From assembly GCF_003075035.1 (NCBI RefSeq), contig NZ_QCZE01000001.1, forward strand, positions 124,001 through 188,000: 64,000 nt of DNA. Reading direction: 5' to 3'. This DNA comes from Zobellella maritima. GTDB taxonomy: Bacteria; Pseudomonadota; Gammaproteobacteria; Enterobacterales; Aeromonadaceae. The notes beneath the pieces are model-generated. The model searched no databases and was not told the DNA's origin. It saw only the letters and a list, made by a program, of their open reading frames with translations. Position numbers and translations under genes: made by a program. Below are positions 8,713 to 20,667 of the stretch, one piece after another; the first letter of the stretch is position 1, and the number at the start of each line of letters is the position of its first letter.

Positions 8713-8732
8713 TACTGGGCTTTTGTACAGTG
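8713..8732 (-). promoter_or_regulatory. LexA (SOS) box 2 of recN, one core mismatch
   Basis: TACTGGGCTTTTGTACAGTG directly abuts box 1 and has CTGG-N8-ACAG, one change from the consensus core. Tandem operators are known for recN in enterobacteria. Confidence 0.7.
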
Positions 8733-8798
8733 GCAAGTGCCGGACATTGGGTTTGTTGTGGGAGCTGCGACCCAGTGTGCGGCGACTCCGGTGCGATA

Positions 8799-8813
8799 AT
8801 ATCCGCAGGATAT
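8799..8813. repeat. Short palindromic repeat A, copy 2 (ATATCC hairpin)
   Basis: ATATCCGCAGGATAT with the same flanks (CCGGTGCG before, TTTA.TGGCC after) as the copy at 6846-6860. Confidence 0.6.
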
Positions 8814-8889
8814 TTATTGGCCTTGAAGCCATAGCGGCGCGATGATGGCAAGTGGGGTTATCGTTCTTGGCGCGGGTTTGCTACATCTT

Positions 8890-9040
8890 TATGGCCTTTC
8901 GGCCAACTCGCCGCGGGGTCGCGCCTCCCACAGGAAATCTGAAAATTTTCGATGGCCTGTGGCCCATTGCCCCGGGTCGGGCCTCCTGTAACTACATTTT
9001 TATGGCCTGTGGCCCATCGCCGCGGGGGCACGCCTCCCAC
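8890..9040. repeat. REP-like cluster upstream of recN (three units)
   Basis: Units are at 8890-8931, 8951-8986 and 9001-9040, each with ATGGCCT..GGCC then CGCC or TGCC and a GCCTCC end. The first two, with their AAATCTGAAAATTTTC linker, are a near-duplicate of 6905-7000. Confidence 0.75.
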
Positions 9041-9089
9041 AAACCGCCGCGAGTCGCGCCGCCTAATGCTCGCCCGGGGTCACTCAGGG

Positions 9090-9974
9090 TCAAAACAGCT
9101 TGCTGCCCCAGCCCAGCTTGCTGCGCAGTACATCAAAGTAGCTGTGACCTCGGGGGTGCAGCAGGCGTAGCTTGTAAGGGCTTTTGCTGATATGGATCTC
9201 ATCGCCCGGCTGTACCGCCAGCGATACATGGCCGTCACAGCTCACCAGCATCTGATCGGTTTTATTGGTGGGGGCGACCATCAGTTTAATATGGGCGTCC
9301 GCGTCGATGACGATGGGCCGGCAGCTCAGGGTGTGGGGAAACATGGGCACCAGCGTCATGGCATTGAGGTTGGGGGTGAGGATAGGGCCGCCCGCCGAAA
9401 GCGAATAGGCGGTGGAGCCGGTGGGGGTGGCCACTATCATGCCGTCGGCCCGCTGGCTGTACATGAAGTTGCCGTTGATATAGACCTCGAACTCGATCAT
9501 GTGGGCAATCTGCCCCGGGTGCAACACCGCCTCGTTCATGGCGGTGTTACTGGCCTTGAGCTGGCCATGTCTGTGTACCTGGGCCTCCAGCAGGAAGCGG
9601 TATTCGGTTTGAAAATCCCCGGACAGCAGCCGTTCGAGGGATTCCTCGAAGCTGTCCGGCGACAAGTCGGTCAAGAACCCCAGGTTGCCCCGGTTAACGC
9701 CGACCACCGCCACGTCGTAACGGGCCAGTACCCGGGCGGCACCCAGCATATTGCCGTCCCCGCCCACGACGATGGCGAGATCGGCCCGTTCGCCCAGCTC
9801 GACCATTTCCAGCAATTCGACATTTTCCAGGTTGAGCTGTTCGCCCACCCGCCGCTCGATAACGATATTCAGGTTGAACTGGTTCAGATACTGGTGCAGT
9901 GCGACCAGGGTCTGATTGGCACCCTGGTGATCCGGTTTGCCGATAAGGGCAATGGTATTGAAGCTGGTTTCCAT
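9090..9974 (-). CDS. nadK: NAD kinase
   Basis: This 294-residue enzyme phosphorylates NAD to NADP with ATP. Diagnostic motifs are [15 protein letters not shown] (nucleotide site), the [22 protein letters not shown] segment region and [16 protein letters not shown]. The ATG at 9974 gives the family N-terminus ([14 protein letters not shown]); the longer in-frame start at 10061 would run into the divergent grpE promoter. The recN-nadK order on one strand and grpE on the other matches E. coli. Confidence 0.97.
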   Translation of the reverse strand: METSFNTIALIGKPDHQGANQTLVALHQYLNQFNLNIVIERRVGEQLNLENVELLEMVELGERADLAIVVGGDGNMLGAARVLARYDVAVVGVNRGNLGFLTDLSPDSFEESLERLLSGDFQTEYRFLLEAQVHRHGQLKASNTAMNEAVLHPGQIAHMIEFEVYINGNFMYSQRADGMIVATPTGSTAYSLSAGGPILTPNLNAMTLVPMFPHTLSCRPIVIDADAHIKLMVAPTNKTDQMLVSCDGHVSLAVQPGDEIHISKSPYKLRLLHPRGHSYFDVLRSKLGWGSKLF

Positions 9975-10063
9975 AGTTGCGATATGCCTGGCTGGTGACG
10001 GGTGCGCAAGCGCAATTCCCTGGCGGACTTCGTTGCTGGCTATTCTAGCCGTGCAATTCAAGA

Positions 10064-10091
10064 CTTGAAACTCTAATCAGAGGCCCCATAT
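10064..10091 (+). promoter_or_regulatory. Sigma-32 heat-shock promoter of grpE
   Basis: CTTGAAA (10064-10070), a 13-base spacer and CCCCATAT (10084-10091) match the sigma-32 consensus at every key position, 35 bases before the grpE start. Confidence 0.9.
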
Positions 10092-10125
10092 AGGCAAAAG
10101 TTGAATAACACAGATGGGAGACGAC

Positions 10126-10722
10126 ATGAGCAGCAAAAAGCACCAGGTTGAAACAGAGCAGGCCCCCGAGCAGGAAGAAGTGACGGTGGAAACGACCTCT
10201 GTCGAGCCTGAAGATACTCAGGCAGAACAGCCGGATGCAGCTTATGTGGCTGAATTAGAAGCAAAACTGGCCGAGGCGGAAGCCGCCGTGGCCGCCGAGA
10301 AAGACAATGCCCTGCGCACCCTGGCCGAGATGGAGAACATCCGTCGTCGTGCCGCCCAGGATGTGGAAAAGGCGCAGAAGTTTGCCCTGGAAAAATTTGC
10401 AGGCGAGTTGCTGCCGGTGATCGACAGCCTGGAGCGGGCGCTGGAGCATACCGATAAAGAAGACAATGCCTTCAAGGCGGTGATGGAAGGCGTTGAGCTG
10501 ACCCTGAAGTCGCTGCTGAGCACGGTGGAAAAATTTGGTGTGGCCCAGATCGATCCCCAGGGCCAGCCTTTCGACCCCAACAAGCATCAGGCGATGAGCA
10601 TGGTCGAAAATGCCGAACTGGCGCCCAACTCGGTGCTGGCGGTGATGATGAAAGGTTATGAACTCAATGGCCGTGTGCTACGCCCTGCCATGGTGATGGT
10701 CACCAAGGCACCCGAGGCATAA
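10126..10722 (+). CDS. grpE: Nucleotide exchange factor GrpE
   Basis: The protein is 198 residues. An acidic, disordered N-terminus (about residues 1-40) leads into a long coiled coil and the C-terminal beta domain ([19 protein letters not shown]). The central signature [22 protein letters not shown] is present. GrpE releases ADP from DnaK. ATG 10126 is preferred because GGAG lies 5 bases before it and MSSK is the family N-terminus; ATG 10114 is an alternative. A sigma-32 promoter lies upstream, and dnaK follows after 139 bases with its own promoter. Confidence 0.97.
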   Translation: MSSKKHQVETEQAPEQEEVTVETTSVEPEDTQAEQPDAAYVAELEAKLAEAEAAVAAEKDNALRTLAEMENIRRRAAQDVEKAQKFALEKFAGELLPVIDSLERALEHTDKEDNAFKAVMEGVELTLKSLLSTVEKFGVAQIDPQGQPFDPNKHQAMSMVENAELAPNSVLAVMMKGYELNGRVLRPAMVMVTKAPEA

Positions 10723-10769
10723 GTGGCTCAATAAAAACGGATGAGTGCCTAAAAAATTGTGATGCCTGT

Positions 10770-10798
10770 CTTGAAAGCGTAAAGCGGCAACCACATAT
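10770..10798 (+). promoter_or_regulatory. Sigma-32 heat-shock promoter of dnaK
   Basis: CTTGAAA (10770-10776), a 14-base spacer and CCACATAT (10791-10798) differ from the sigma-32 consensus by one base. The leader to the dnaK ATG is about 55 bases and contains AGAGAGGA as ribosome site. Confidence 0.85.
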
Positions 10799-10861
10799 AG
10801 GCACTAAAGCAAAAATGTAAAAACGCGTATTACCGTATTCAAGAAATTTAGAGAGGATTTT

Positions 10862-12784
<1,923 letters not shown>

Positions 12785-12813
12785 GGGTCACCCGGCGCAG
12801 TGACGCTAACAGT

Positions 12814-12844
12814 GCGGGCGTTGGGACTCCAACGCCCGCCTTTG
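12814..12844 (+). terminator. dnaK-dnaJ intergenic hairpin / attenuator
   Basis: A perfect 11-bp stem GCGGGCGTTGG/CCAACGCCCGC with a 4-base loop is followed by CTTTGTG. The T tract is weak, so partial termination that lowers dnaJ relative to dnaK is more likely than a full stop. Confidence 0.7.
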
Positions 12845-12874
12845 TGTAATTGAGACCAGGTAAAACGATAACCT

Positions 12875-14008
12875 ATGTCGAAGCGAGATTATTACGAAGT
12901 GCTCGGTGTGGCCAAGGGAGCCGACGAGCGCGAAATCAAGAAGGCCTACAAACGGCTGGCGATGAAATACCATCCTGATCGCAACAAGGATGATGCCGAC
13001 GGCGTTGAAAAGTTCAAGGAAGCGACCGAAGCCTATGAAGTGCTGACCGATGCCCAGAAGCGGGCCGCCTATGATCAGTTTGGTCATGCGGGCGTTAACG
13101 GCCAGCAAGGGGGCGGTCACGGCTTTGGCGGCGGCGGTGATTTCAGCGATATTTTTGGCGACGTGTTCGGTGATATCTTCGGTGGCGGCCAGCGCCGTCA
13201 GCAGCGTGCGAGCCGCGGTGCCGATTTGCGCTACAACATGGAGCTGACCCTGGAAGAAGCGGTACGGGGCGTGACCAAAGAGATCAAGGTGCCCACCCTG
13301 GTCGGTTGTGAGCTCTGTGACGGCAGCGGGGCAAAGCCCGGCTCCGAGGCGAAGACCTGTTCCACCTGTCATGGTGCCGGCCAGGTGCATATGCGTCAGG
13401 GTTTCTTTACCGTGCAGCAGGCCTGTCCCCATTGCCGGGGCAAGGGCAAGATCATCAGCGATCCCTGCCATAAGTGTCACGGCGAAGGCCGTTACCAGAA
13501 AACCAAGACCCTGTCGGTCAAGATCCCGTCCGGTGTGGATACCGGCGATCGTATCCGGCTGTCGGGTGAAGGGGAGGCCGGAGAATCGGGTGCGCCGGCG
13601 GGGGATCTGTATGTGCAGGTGCATGTACGTGAGCACGAAATCTTTGTACGTGACGGCAATAACCTCTATTGCGAGGTGCCGATCAGCTTCAGCGCGGCGG
13701 CCCTGGGCGGAGAGGTGGAAGTACCCACCCTCGATGGCCGGGTCAAGCTGAAGATCCCCGCCGAAACCCAGACCGGCCGTATGTTCCGCCTGAAAGACAA
13801 GGGTGTGCGCTCGGCTCGTAACGGGTTGATGGGGGATCTGGTGTGCAAGGTGTATATCGAGACGCCGGTGAAACTGACCGAAGAGCAAAAGAGCCTGTTA
13901 CGCCAGCTGGAGGAGTCCTTCGGTGGGGCGGCAGGGAAAAAGCACAAGCCCAAATCGGAAGGTTTTTTCGAAGGGGTGAAACGCTTCTTCGATGATTTGA
14001 CCCGCTAG
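12875..14008 (+). CDS. dnaJ: Chaperone protein DnaJ (Hsp40)
   Basis: The 377-residue class I J-protein has a J domain (about 5-70) with the HPD triad at 33-35, a Gly/Phe-rich segment (about 77-108, [21 protein letters not shown]), four CxxCxGxG zinc motifs (about 147-210) and the substrate-binding C-terminal domains. It stimulates DnaK ATP hydrolysis and delivers unfolded substrates. It follows dnaK after 90 bases and a hairpin, so it probably depends on readthrough from the heat-shock promoter. Confidence 0.99.
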   Translation: MSKRDYYEVLGVAKGADEREIKKAYKRLAMKYHPDRNKDDADGVEKFKEATEAYEVLTDAQKRAAYDQFGHAGVNGQQGGGHGFGGGGDFSDIFGDVFGDIFGGGQRRQQRASRGADLRYNMELTLEEAVRGVTKEIKVPTLVGCELCDGSGAKPGSEAKTCSTCHGAGQVHMRQGFFTVQQACPHCRGKGKIISDPCHKCHGEGRYQKTKTLSVKIPSGVDTGDRIRLSGEGEAGESGAPAGDLYVQVHVREHEIFVRDGNNLYCEVPISFSAAALGGEVEVPTLDGRVKLKIPAETQTGRMFRLKDKGVRSARNGLMGDLVCKVYIETPVKLTEEQKSLLRQLEESFGGAAGKKHKPKSEGFFEGVKRFFDDLTR

Positions 14009-14071
14009 CCCGACTGTATTAGTCTGAACAGCTGACACAGATTGGGCCGACAGGCCGAATTCTTGAGATAT

Positions 14072-14115
14072 GAGCCCTATGCCGACTATTCGGACGGGCT
14101 CTTGTTGTTTTATTG
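14072..14115 (+). terminator. Terminator after dnaJ
   Basis: GAGCCC/GGGCTC with an inner CCGA/TCGG stem is followed by TTGTTGTTTTATT. It closes the dnaK-dnaJ unit 64 bases past dnaJ, before greA. Confidence 0.8.
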
Positions 14116-14137
14116 TTGAAGGAACCAGGTTTCCACT

Positions 14138-14614
14138 ATGAATCAAACGCCGATGACCATTCGCGGTGCGCAGAAACTGCGTGAAGAGCTGGACTACCTG
14201 AAGTCGGTCCGCCGCCCGGAAATTATCGAAGCCATCGCCGATGCCCGTGAACACGGTGACCTGAAGGAAAACGCCGAATACCATGCCGCCCGCGAGCAGC
14301 AGGGTTTCTGCGAAGGCCGTATTCAGGAAATAGAAGCGAAGCTGTCCAATGCCCAGATCATCGACATCACCAAGCTGGTTAACAACGGCAAGGTGATTTT
14401 CGGCGCCACAGTGACACTGTTGAAGATCGACGATGAAAAGGAAATCACCTACCGCATCGTGGGTGATGACGAATCCAACATCAAAGCCAACCTGATCTCT
14501 GTCAATTCTCCTATCGCCCGCGCGCTGATCGGCAAGGAAGAGGAAGATGAAGTCGTGGTGAAAACCCCGGGTGGTGATGTGGAATACGAAATCATCAAGG
14601 TAGAATATCTGTAA
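14138..14614 (+). CDS. greA: Transcription elongation factor GreA
   Basis: The 158-residue protein is the same length as E. coli GreA. It has an N-terminal coiled coil with the tip acidic residues in [21 protein letters not shown] and a C-terminal FKBP-like domain ([17 protein letters not shown]). It enters the RNA polymerase secondary channel and stimulates cleavage of backtracked RNA. It is monocistronic here, between the dnaJ terminator and a strong convergent terminator shared with yhbY. Confidence 0.98.
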   Translation: MNQTPMTIRGAQKLREELDYLKSVRRPEIIEAIADAREHGDLKENAEYHAAREQQGFCEGRIQEIEAKLSNAQIIDITKLVNNGKVIFGATVTLLKIDDEKEITYRIVGDDESNIKANLISVNSPIARALIGKEEEDEVVVKTPGGDVEYEIIKVEYL

Positions 14615-14630
14615 GCGCGGTATACCTGCG

Positions 14631-14664
14631 GGGAAGAGCGGGGGGATTGTTCCCCGCTCTTCCC
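14631..14664. terminator. Bidirectional terminator between greA and yhbY
   Basis: GGGAAGAGCGGGG pairs with CCCCGCTCTTCCC over 13 bases around a short loop, between two convergent genes. T-rich tracts are short, so strength comes from the stem. Confidence 0.75.
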
Positions 14665-14675
14665 TTACCGAGCCC

Positions 14676-14969
14676 TCAGCGGGGCAAGGTGATCTTTTTC
14701 AGCTCGCTGGCACGATACAGGGTCAGCACATGGCCGATGGTTTGTACCTTGATGGCATTGGTTTCACGGACAATGGCGTCCATGATCAGCGTTTTGACTT
14801 CCCTGTCTTCCGCGGCAACCTTTACCTTGATCAGTTCGTGATGGTTGAGCGCTAGCTCTATCTCGGCGAGAACGCCTTCGGTAAGGCCGTGCTGGCCGAG
14901 CAATACCACCGGCTTGAGGCTGTGAGCCAGCCCTTTGAGGTATTGTTTTTGCTTATTGTTCAGGGTCAT
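14676..14969 (-). CDS. yhbY: CRM-domain ribosome assembly protein YhbY
   Basis: The protein is 97 residues, almost wholly a CRM (KH-like) RNA-binding domain: LNNKQKQYLKGLAHSLKPVV, the loop LGQHGLTEGVLAEIELALN and LIKVKV. E. coli YhbY associates with pre-50S particles. It is divergent from rlmE-ftsH, the same arrangement as in E. coli. Confidence 0.96.
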   Translation of the reverse strand: MTLNNKQKQYLKGLAHSLKPVVLLGQHGLTEGVLAEIELALNHHELIKVKVAAEDREVKTLIMDAIVRETNAIKVQTIGHVLTLYRASELKKITLPR

Positions 14970-15055
14970 TGCAAAATGCTTCGATTGTTTTAGGTTGAAA
15001 GATGGTCATTGTACCCCCATCTAGGCTTCAATGGTAAGAGTAGAGCGATAATTTA

Positions 15056-15685
15056 ATGAGTAAGAGTAAACGCTCGGCCAGCTCGGCGCGCTGGCTGCAA
15101 GAGCATTTTAACGACAAATATGTCAAACAGGCCCAGAAAAAGGGCCTGCGCTCTCGTGCCGTGTTCAAGTTGGAAGAATTGCAAGGCCGAGATCGCCTGC
15201 TCAAGCCGGGGATGACGGTCGTGGACCTGGGCGCGGCGCCGGGGGGCTGGAGTCAGTTTGCTGTAGAGCAGGTCGGCCAGCAGGGACAGGTGATTGCCTG
15301 TGACATATTGCCGATGGACCCGATCGCCGGCGTGGACTTCCTGCAAGGTGATTTCCGCGACGAGGAAGTGCTCAACGCCCTGCTCGCGCGGGTGGGGGAC
15401 GACAAGGTCGATGTGCTGTTGTCGGACATGGCGCCCAATATGAGCGGTACCCCCGAGGTGGATCAGCCCAGGGCCATGTATCTGGTCGAATTGGCGCTGG
15501 ATATGTGCCGTCAGGTGCTGGCATCGAAGGGCAGTTTTGTGGTCAAGGTATTTCAGGGCGCCGGCTTCGATGAGTTCCTGCTGGAAGTCCGTCGTTCTTT
15601 CAGTGTTGTCAGGGTACGTAAACCCGATTCGTCCCGACCCCGTTCGAGGGAAGTCTACATTGTGGCTACAGGTTTTAAACTGTAG
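15056..15685 (+). CDS. rlmE: 23S rRNA 2'-O-methyltransferase RlmE (FtsJ/RrmJ)
   Basis: The 209-residue SAM-dependent enzyme methylates U2552 of 23S rRNA in the A loop of 50S subunits. The K-D-K-E catalytic set is visible: Lys38 in RAVFKLEE, Asp in [11 protein letters not shown], Lys in FVVKVFQG and Glu in [12 protein letters not shown]. The SAM loop is [11 protein letters not shown]. In E. coli it is heat-shock induced and shares an operon with ftsH, which follows here after 51 bases. Confidence 0.98.
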   Translation: MSKSKRSASSARWLQEHFNDKYVKQAQKKGLRSRAVFKLEELQGRDRLLKPGMTVVDLGAAPGGWSQFAVEQVGQQGQVIACDILPMDPIAGVDFLQGDFRDEEVLNALLARVGDDKVDVLLSDMAPNMSGTPEVDQPRAMYLVELALDMCRQVLASKGSFVVKVFQGAGFDEFLLEVRRSFSVVRVRKPDSSRPRSREVYIVATGFKL

Positions 15686-15736
15686 TACTCTCTAGGTCAT
15701 AAACTGTCAGCCGGTGAGGTTAGTAATTTGAGTGAC

Positions 15737-17668
15737 ATGGCGAAAAATTTGATCCTGTGGTTGGTCATAGCCGTGGTGTTAATGTCTGTATTTCAGAGCT
15801 TTAGCCCCAGTGAACCGGCGGGACGCCAGCAGGACTATTCTGCCTTCGTGCAAGAAGTAGCCCAGGGGCAGATCCGGGAAGTCCGCATGGATGGCAAGAC
15901 CATCAACGGTGTGAAACGCAGTGGTGATCGTTTTACCACCGTGATGCCGACGGAAGACCCCCAGCTGCTCAACGATTTGCTGAACAACAATGTACGGGTG
16001 GTGGGTGAGAAGCCGGAAGAGCCGAGCTTGCTGACTTCCATCTTTATTTCCTGGTTCCCCATGCTGCTGCTGATCGGTGTCTGGGTGTTCTTTATGCGCC
16101 AGATGCAAGGCGGTGGCGGTAAGGGCGCCATGACCTTCGGTAAGAGCAAGGCCCGTTTGATGGGCGAGGATCAGGTCAAGACCACCTTTGCCGATGTGGC
16201 CGGCTGTGATGAAGCCAAGGAAGACGTCAAGGAACTGGTGGACTACCTGCGCGATCCCAGCCGTTTCCAGAAGCTGGGTGGCCGTATTCCGACCGGTATC
16301 CTGCTGGTAGGTCCTCCGGGGACCGGTAAGACCCTGCTGGCCAAGGCCATTGCCGGTGAGGCCAAGGTGCCCTTCTTTACCATTTCCGGCTCCGATTTTG
16401 TCGAAATGTTTGTGGGTGTGGGTGCGTCCCGCGTGCGCGACATGTTCGAGCAGGCCAAGAAATCGGCTCCCTGTATCGTGTTTATCGATGAGATCGACGC
16501 CGTCGGTCGCCAGCGTGGCGCCGGTCTGGGTGGCGGTCATGATGAGCGTGAGCAGACCCTGAACCAGATGCTGGTTGAGATGGACGGTTTTGAGGGCAAC
16601 GAGGGCGTGATCGTCATTGCCGCCACCAACCGCCCCGACGTACTGGATCCGGCGTTGCTGCGTCCGGGCCGGTTCGACCGCCAGGTGGTGGTGGGCCTGC
16701 CCGATGTGCGTGGCCGTGAGCAAATTCTCAAGGTGCATATGCGTCGCGTCCCCCTGGGTGACGACGTCAATGCCAGCGTGATTGCCCGTGGTACGCCCGG
16801 CTTCAGCGGGGCCGATCTGGCCAACCTGGTGAACGAGGCGGCCTTGTTTGCCGCCCGCTCGGCCCGCCGCCTGGTGTCGATGGAAGAATTCGAGAAGGCC
16901 AAAGACAAGATCATGATGGGTGCCGAACGCCGCTCCATGGTGATGTCCGAGTCCGAGAAGGAAATGACCGCCTATCATGAAGCGGGCCATGCCATCGTCG
17001 GCCGTATGGTGCCCGAGCATGATCCCGTCTACAAGGTGTCGATCATTCCCCGCGGCCGTGCCCTGGGGGTGACCATGTACCTGCCTGAGCAGGACAGGTT
17101 CAGCTACAGCAAACAGCATCTGGAATCGATGATCTCCAGCCTATACGGCGGGCGGCTGGCCGAAGAGCTTATTTATGGCTTTGACAAGGTCACCACGGGG
17201 GCGTCCAACGATATCGAGCGGGCCACCGAAATTGCCCACAAGATGGTCACCCAGTGGGGTCTGTCGGAGAGGATGGGGCCCCTGCTGTATGCAGATGAAG
17301 AAGGCGAAGTCTTCCTCGGCCGTACCGCGGCCAAGGTCAAGCATATGTCTGATGAGACCGCCAAGGCCATTGATGCGGAGGTGAAGCAGGTGATCGAGCG
17401 AAACTTCGCCCGCGCCAAGCAGATACTGACCGACAACATCGATATCCTGCACACCATGAAAGACGCGCTGATGAAGTACGAGACCATCGATGCCAAGCAA
17501 ATCGATGATCTGATGGCCCGTCGTGATGTGCGGCCGCCGGCAGACTGGAAAGATGAGGTGGATGACACGCCCCAGGGGCCGACTTCCGGTGCCCAGGACA
17601 AGAAAGAAGCCGAGTCCAAACCGGGCACACCGGATTTGAACAAGCCTTCCGATGCCCCCAGCAACTAG
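15737..17668 (+). CDS. ftsH: ATP-dependent zinc metalloprotease FtsH
   Basis: The 643-residue inner-membrane AAA+ protease has a first membrane segment at about 4-22, a periplasmic domain, a second segment at about 99-120, Walker A GPPGTGKT (about 192), Walker [11 protein letters not shown], the second region of homology, and zinc motif HEAGH (about 414). It degrades short-lived and misassembled membrane proteins, and in E. coli also LpxC and sigma-32. ATG 15737 gives MAKNLILW; an in-frame TTG at 15728 (MSD-MAKN) better fits the GAGG ribosome site, and either could be used. The hydrophilic Pro/Asp-rich tail is typical. Confidence 0.98.
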   Translation: MAKNLILWLVIAVVLMSVFQSFSPSEPAGRQQDYSAFVQEVAQGQIREVRMDGKTINGVKRSGDRFTTVMPTEDPQLLNDLLNNNVRVVGEKPEEPSLLTSIFISWFPMLLLIGVWVFFMRQMQGGGGKGAMTFGKSKARLMGEDQVKTTFADVAGCDEAKEDVKELVDYLRDPSRFQKLGGRIPTGILLVGPPGTGKTLLAKAIAGEAKVPFFTISGSDFVEMFVGVGASRVRDMFEQAKKSAPCIVFIDEIDAVGRQRGAGLGGGHDEREQTLNQMLVEMDGFEGNEGVIVIAATNRPDVLDPALLRPGRFDRQVVVGLPDVRGREQILKVHMRRVPLGDDVNASVIARGTPGFSGADLANLVNEAALFAARSARRLVSMEEFEKAKDKIMMGAERRSMVMSESEKEMTAYHEAGHAIVGRMVPEHDPVYKVSIIPRGRALGVTMYLPEQDRFSYSKQHLESMISSLYGGRLAEELIYGFDKVTTGASNDIERATEIAHKMVTQWGLSERMGPLLYADEEGEVFLGRTAAKVKHMSDETAKAIDAEVKQVIERNFARAKQILTDNIDILHTMKDALMKYETIDAKQIDDLMARRDVRPPADWKDEVDDTPQGPTSGAQDKKEAESKPGTPDLNKPSDAPSN

Positions 17669-17685
17669 GTTTTTATGATAAATTA

Positions 17686-17720
17686 GCCCCGTTCACCCTG
17701 TGACCGGGGCTTTTTATTTT
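17686..17720 (+). terminator. Terminator after ftsH
   Basis: GCCCCG/CGGGGC with an inner TCAC/GTGA stem, followed by TTTTTATTTTT. It lies 16 bases before folP, so folP-glmM needs readthrough or a nearby promoter. Confidence 0.88.
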
Positions 17721-17736
17721 TCGGGAACTCAGCCTT

Positions 17737-18570
17737 ATGTTGTTAGCAAGCAAAACGCGTAGCCTTGACCTGAGCCGCCCCCAGGTAATGGGGATCCTCA
17801 ACCTGACCCCCGATTCCTTCTCCGATGGCGGCAGCTATACCGACAGGGACGTTGCCCTGCGCCATGCCCTGCAGCTGGTGCTGGACGGCGCCACCATTAT
17901 CGATGTGGGCGGTGAGTCGACCCGCCCCGGCGCCGCCGAGGTCGGTGAGCAACAGGAACTGGATCGCGTCGTGCCGGTAATCGAACGGTTACGGCAGGAG
18001 CTGGATTGCTGGATTTCGGTAGACACCAGCAAGGCGGCGGTGATGGGCGAAGCCGTGCATGCCGGCGCCGATCTGATCAATGACGTCCGTGCCTTGCGCG
18101 AGCCGGGGGCCTTGCAGGTAGCGGCGGACAGCGGGGCCGCCATCTGCCTGATGCACATGCAGGGACAGCCCAGAAGCATGCAGCAGGCGCCGGATTATCG
18201 GGATGTCACCGCAGAGGTGACAGGCTTCCTACGGGAGCGGCTGGTCGCCTGTGACGAGGCCGGCATTTCACGCGGGCGCATCTGCCTGGATCCGGGCTAT
18301 GGGTTTGGCAAGTCACTAGAGCACAATTATGAACTGCTGGGAAAGCTCGGCCGGCTGCACGAGCTGGAGCTGCCTCTGCTGGTCGGCATGTCGCGCAAAT
18401 CGATGCTGGGTCAGCTGCTTGAACGGGACGTCCATCAACGCCTGGCCGGCGGCCTGGCGGCCCATCTGTTTGCGGTCAGCCAGGGGGCGCAGATCATCCG
18501 GGTGCATGACGTTAAGGAAATGGCCGATGCCCTGCGGGTATGGCAGAAAGCAACACAATACAAGGGATAA
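17737..18570 (+). CDS. folP: Dihydropteroate synthase
   Basis: The 277-residue TIM-barrel enzyme joins p-aminobenzoate to the pterin pyrophosphate in folate synthesis and is the sulfonamide target. The signatures are MGILNLTPDSFSDGG (about 18-32), DVGGESTRPGA and the C-terminal IIRVHDVKEM. The ftsH-folP-glmM order is the same as in E. coli, and the gap to glmM is only 6 bases, so these two are cotranscribed. Confidence 0.97.
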   Translation: MLLASKTRSLDLSRPQVMGILNLTPDSFSDGGSYTDRDVALRHALQLVLDGATIIDVGGESTRPGAAEVGEQQELDRVVPVIERLRQELDCWISVDTSKAAVMGEAVHAGADLINDVRALREPGALQVAADSGAAICLMHMQGQPRSMQQAPDYRDVTAEVTGFLRERLVACDEAGISRGRICLDPGYGFGKSLEHNYELLGKLGRLHELELPLLVGMSRKSMLGQLLERDVHQRLAGGLAAHLFAVSQGAQIIRVHDVKEMADALRVWQKATQYKG

Positions 18571-18576
18571 CAATAA

Positions 18577-19917
18577 ATGAAGAGTCGGAAATATTTTGGT
18601 ACAGATGGCATACGCGGCCGGGTGGGGGAGTATCCCATTACCCCCGAGTTTGTGATGAAGCTGGGCTGGGCCGCGGGCAAGGTATTGTCGCAGACCGGCA
18701 CCCGGAAAGTGTTGATTGGCAAGGATACCCGTATTTCCGGCTATATGCTGGAGGCGGCGCTGGAGGCGGGATTATCTGCCGCCGGCCTCAAGGCGACCCT
18801 GCTCGGCCCCATGCCGACCCCGGCGATTGCCTACCTGACCCGCACCTTCCGGGGCGAGGCGGGTATCGTGATCAGCGCCTCTCACAATCCCTACTATGAC
18901 AATGGTATCAAGTTTTTCTCCCATGACGGCACCAAGCTGCCCGATGAGGTAGAGTTGGCGATCGAGGCCATGCTGGATCAACCGATGGACTGCGTTTCTT
19001 CCGATCAGCTGGGCAAGGCCATGCGCATCAATGATGCGCCCGGCCGTTATATCGAGTTCTGCAAGAGTACCTTCCCCTCGGAAATGCACCTGGACGGACT
19101 CAAGATAGTGCTCGACTGCGCCCATGGCGCTACCTATCACATCGCACCGGCGGTGTTTGAAGAGCTGGGAGCCGAAGTGATTCGGACCGGCATCAGCCCC
19201 AATGGCCTTAACATCAATGATCAGGTGGGCTCGACCGCCCCCTCGGCCCTGGTTCAGGCGGTTGTGGAGCATGAGGCGGATCTGGGGATCGCCTTCGATG
19301 GCGACGGCGATCGGCTGATCATGGTGGATCACACCGGTGCTCTGGTCGACGGTGATGAAATACTCTACATCATGGCCCGGGATGCCCAGCGTCGCGGCGT
19401 TCTACAGGGCGGCGTGGTCGGTACCCTGATGTCGAACATGGCCCTGGAGCTGGCCCTGGCCCGGCTGGAGATCCCCTTCCTGCGCGCGAAAGTGGGTGAT
19501 CGCTATGTGATGGAGCTGCTCAGGGAGCATGGCTGGCGGCTGGGAGGAGAAAACTCCGGCCATATTATCAGCCTGGAACACAATACCACCGGGGATGGCA
19601 TCATCGCCGCGCTGCAGGTCTTGCGCGCCATGGTGGGAGAGGGCGTGGGCCTGGCTGCCTTGCGTAGCGAGCTGACCCTGTTCCCCCAGGTGCTGGTCAA
19701 TGTGCGCTTCGAGACCGGCACGGATCCGCTGGCCAATGCCGAGGTGCAGGCGCGGGTACAGGCGGCCGAGGCCGAGCTGGCCGGCAAGGGCCGGGTGCTG
19801 TTGAGAAAATCCGGCACCGAGCCCTTGATCCGGGTGATGGTGGAAGGCGCGGATCAGGCTCAGGTGCAGCGCCTGGCCGAGTATATTGCCGCAGCGATAC
19901 CGGCGCTAACAGCCTGA
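18577..19917 (+). CDS. glmM: Phosphoglucosamine mutase
   Basis: The 446-residue enzyme converts glucosamine-6-phosphate to the 1-phosphate for UDP-GlcNAc, feeding peptidoglycan and lipid A (whose synthesis genes are at 53-56 kb). The phosphoserine is Ser102 in ISASHNP; the metal loop is DGDGDR, and the C-terminal phosphate site is [15 protein letters not shown]. The stop codon lies inside the first unit of a heptamer repeat array. Confidence 0.98.
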   Translation: MKSRKYFGTDGIRGRVGEYPITPEFVMKLGWAAGKVLSQTGTRKVLIGKDTRISGYMLEAALEAGLSAAGLKATLLGPMPTPAIAYLTRTFRGEAGIVISASHNPYYDNGIKFFSHDGTKLPDEVELAIEAMLDQPMDCVSSDQLGKAMRINDAPGRYIEFCKSTFPSEMHLDGLKIVLDCAHGATYHIAPAVFEELGAEVIRTGISPNGLNINDQVGSTAPSALVQAVVEHEADLGIAFDGDGDRLIMVDHTGALVDGDEILYIMARDAQRRGVLQGGVVGTLMSNMALELALARLEIPFLRAKVGDRYVMELLREHGWRLGGENSGHIISLEHNTTGDGIIAALQVLRAMVGEGVGLAALRSELTLFPQVLVNVRFETGTDPLANAEVQARVQAAEAELAGKGRVLLRKSGTEPLIRVMVEGADQAQVQRLAEYIAAAIPALTA

Positions 19918-20062
19918 AGCTGTAAGCGATAAGCCGGAAGCGCTCAGCGGCCCGACGTGGTTTGGCGGTCTTGTATAGGGGCCATGATTTTCAGTTGCCC
20001 GTATCGATCTCAACAACAACGCCGGGCTGCTGCAAGCCTCCGGCTTCAAGCTTTCAGCTTGG
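19914..20062. repeat. GAAGCNN heptamer inverted arrays after glmM
   Basis: The left arm (19914-19948) reads as heptads GAAGCTG TAAGCGA TAAGCCG and so on, with AAGC every 7 bases. The right arm (about 20028-20062) is the same pattern on the other strand: CAAGCTG AAAGCTT GAAGCCG. About 80 bases separate the arms. The first unit contains the glmM TGA. It could fold into a long imperfect hairpin between glmM and secG. Confidence 0.75.
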
Positions 20063-20211
20063 GTAAAACGGTTTTTGCTGTCTTTTTATGCATTTGAACT
20101 TAAATCTTGAATTTACGCTTGTATCGGGGAAAGCGGATCGCTAGTATTAGCCCCGCTCCCGACAGCAGCCTGGTGACGGGGTTTAGGCGCCAAGCAAAGG
20201 TATAGCTTAAA

Positions 20212-20547
20212 ATGTACGAGATTCTTCTAGTGGTGTATCTGCTTATCTCACTGGCCCTGATAGGCCTGGTGCTGATACAGCAAGGGAAAGGTGCCGATAT
20301 GGGTGCCTCCTTCGGAGCGGGTGCATCCAATACGGTTTTTGGTTCCAGCGGGTCGGGTAACTTCCTGACCAAGGCGACAACGCTGCTGGCGACCGGTTTC
20401 TTTGTAGTAAGTCTGGTGTTGGGGAATCTGTCCACCAACGGCAGCAAGCAGGGGAGCGAGTGGGAAGACCTTTCTCAGCCCGAAGTGGTGGAAAGTCAGA
20501 CCCAGGGTGATGTTCCGGTCAGCAATGACAGCGACATACCCAACTAA
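20212..20547 (+). CDS. secG: Protein translocase subunit SecG
   Basis: The 111-residue inner-membrane protein has two membrane helices (about 3-22 and 53-73) and the conserved loop IQQGKGADMGASFGAGAS, then a Ser/Thr/Asp-rich cytoplasmic tail. It helps SecYE-SecA move proteins across the membrane. The glmM-secG-tRNA-Leu order matches E. coli. Confidence 0.97.
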   Translation: MYEILLVVYLLISLALIGLVLIQQGKGADMGASFGAGASNTVFGSSGSGNFLTKATTLLATGFFVVSLVLGNLSTNGSKQGSEWEDLSQPEVVESQTQGDVPVSNDSDIPN

Positions 20548-20558
20548 GTAAGAGTTTT

Positions 20559-20645
20559 GCCGAGGTGGTGGAATTGGTAGACACGCTATCTTGAGGGGGT
20601 AGTGCCTGTATAGGCGTGCGGGTTCAAGTCCCGCTCTCGGCACCA
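20559..20645 (+). tRNA. leuU: tRNA-Leu (anticodon GAG)
   Basis: An 87-nt class II tRNA with a long variable arm begins GCCGAGGTGGTGGAATTGG and ends GCTCTCGGCACCA with encoded CCA. The anticodon loop CTTGAGG gives GAG, reading CUC/CUU. The T arm is GGGTTCAAGTCCC. Its place after secG matches E. coli leuU. Confidence 0.97.
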
Positions 20646-20667
20646 AGTTATAGATTAACTGAATAGG

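Larger units (their letters stand above)
8671..9089. other. recN-nadK intergenic region with SOS boxes and REP cluster
   Basis: This 419-base gap holds the recN promoter region with two LexA-type boxes (8693-8732), a GTGGGAG-containing segment (about 8756-8790), palindromic repeat A (8799-8813) and three REP-like units (8890-9040). No coding sequence is supported. Confidence 0.7.
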
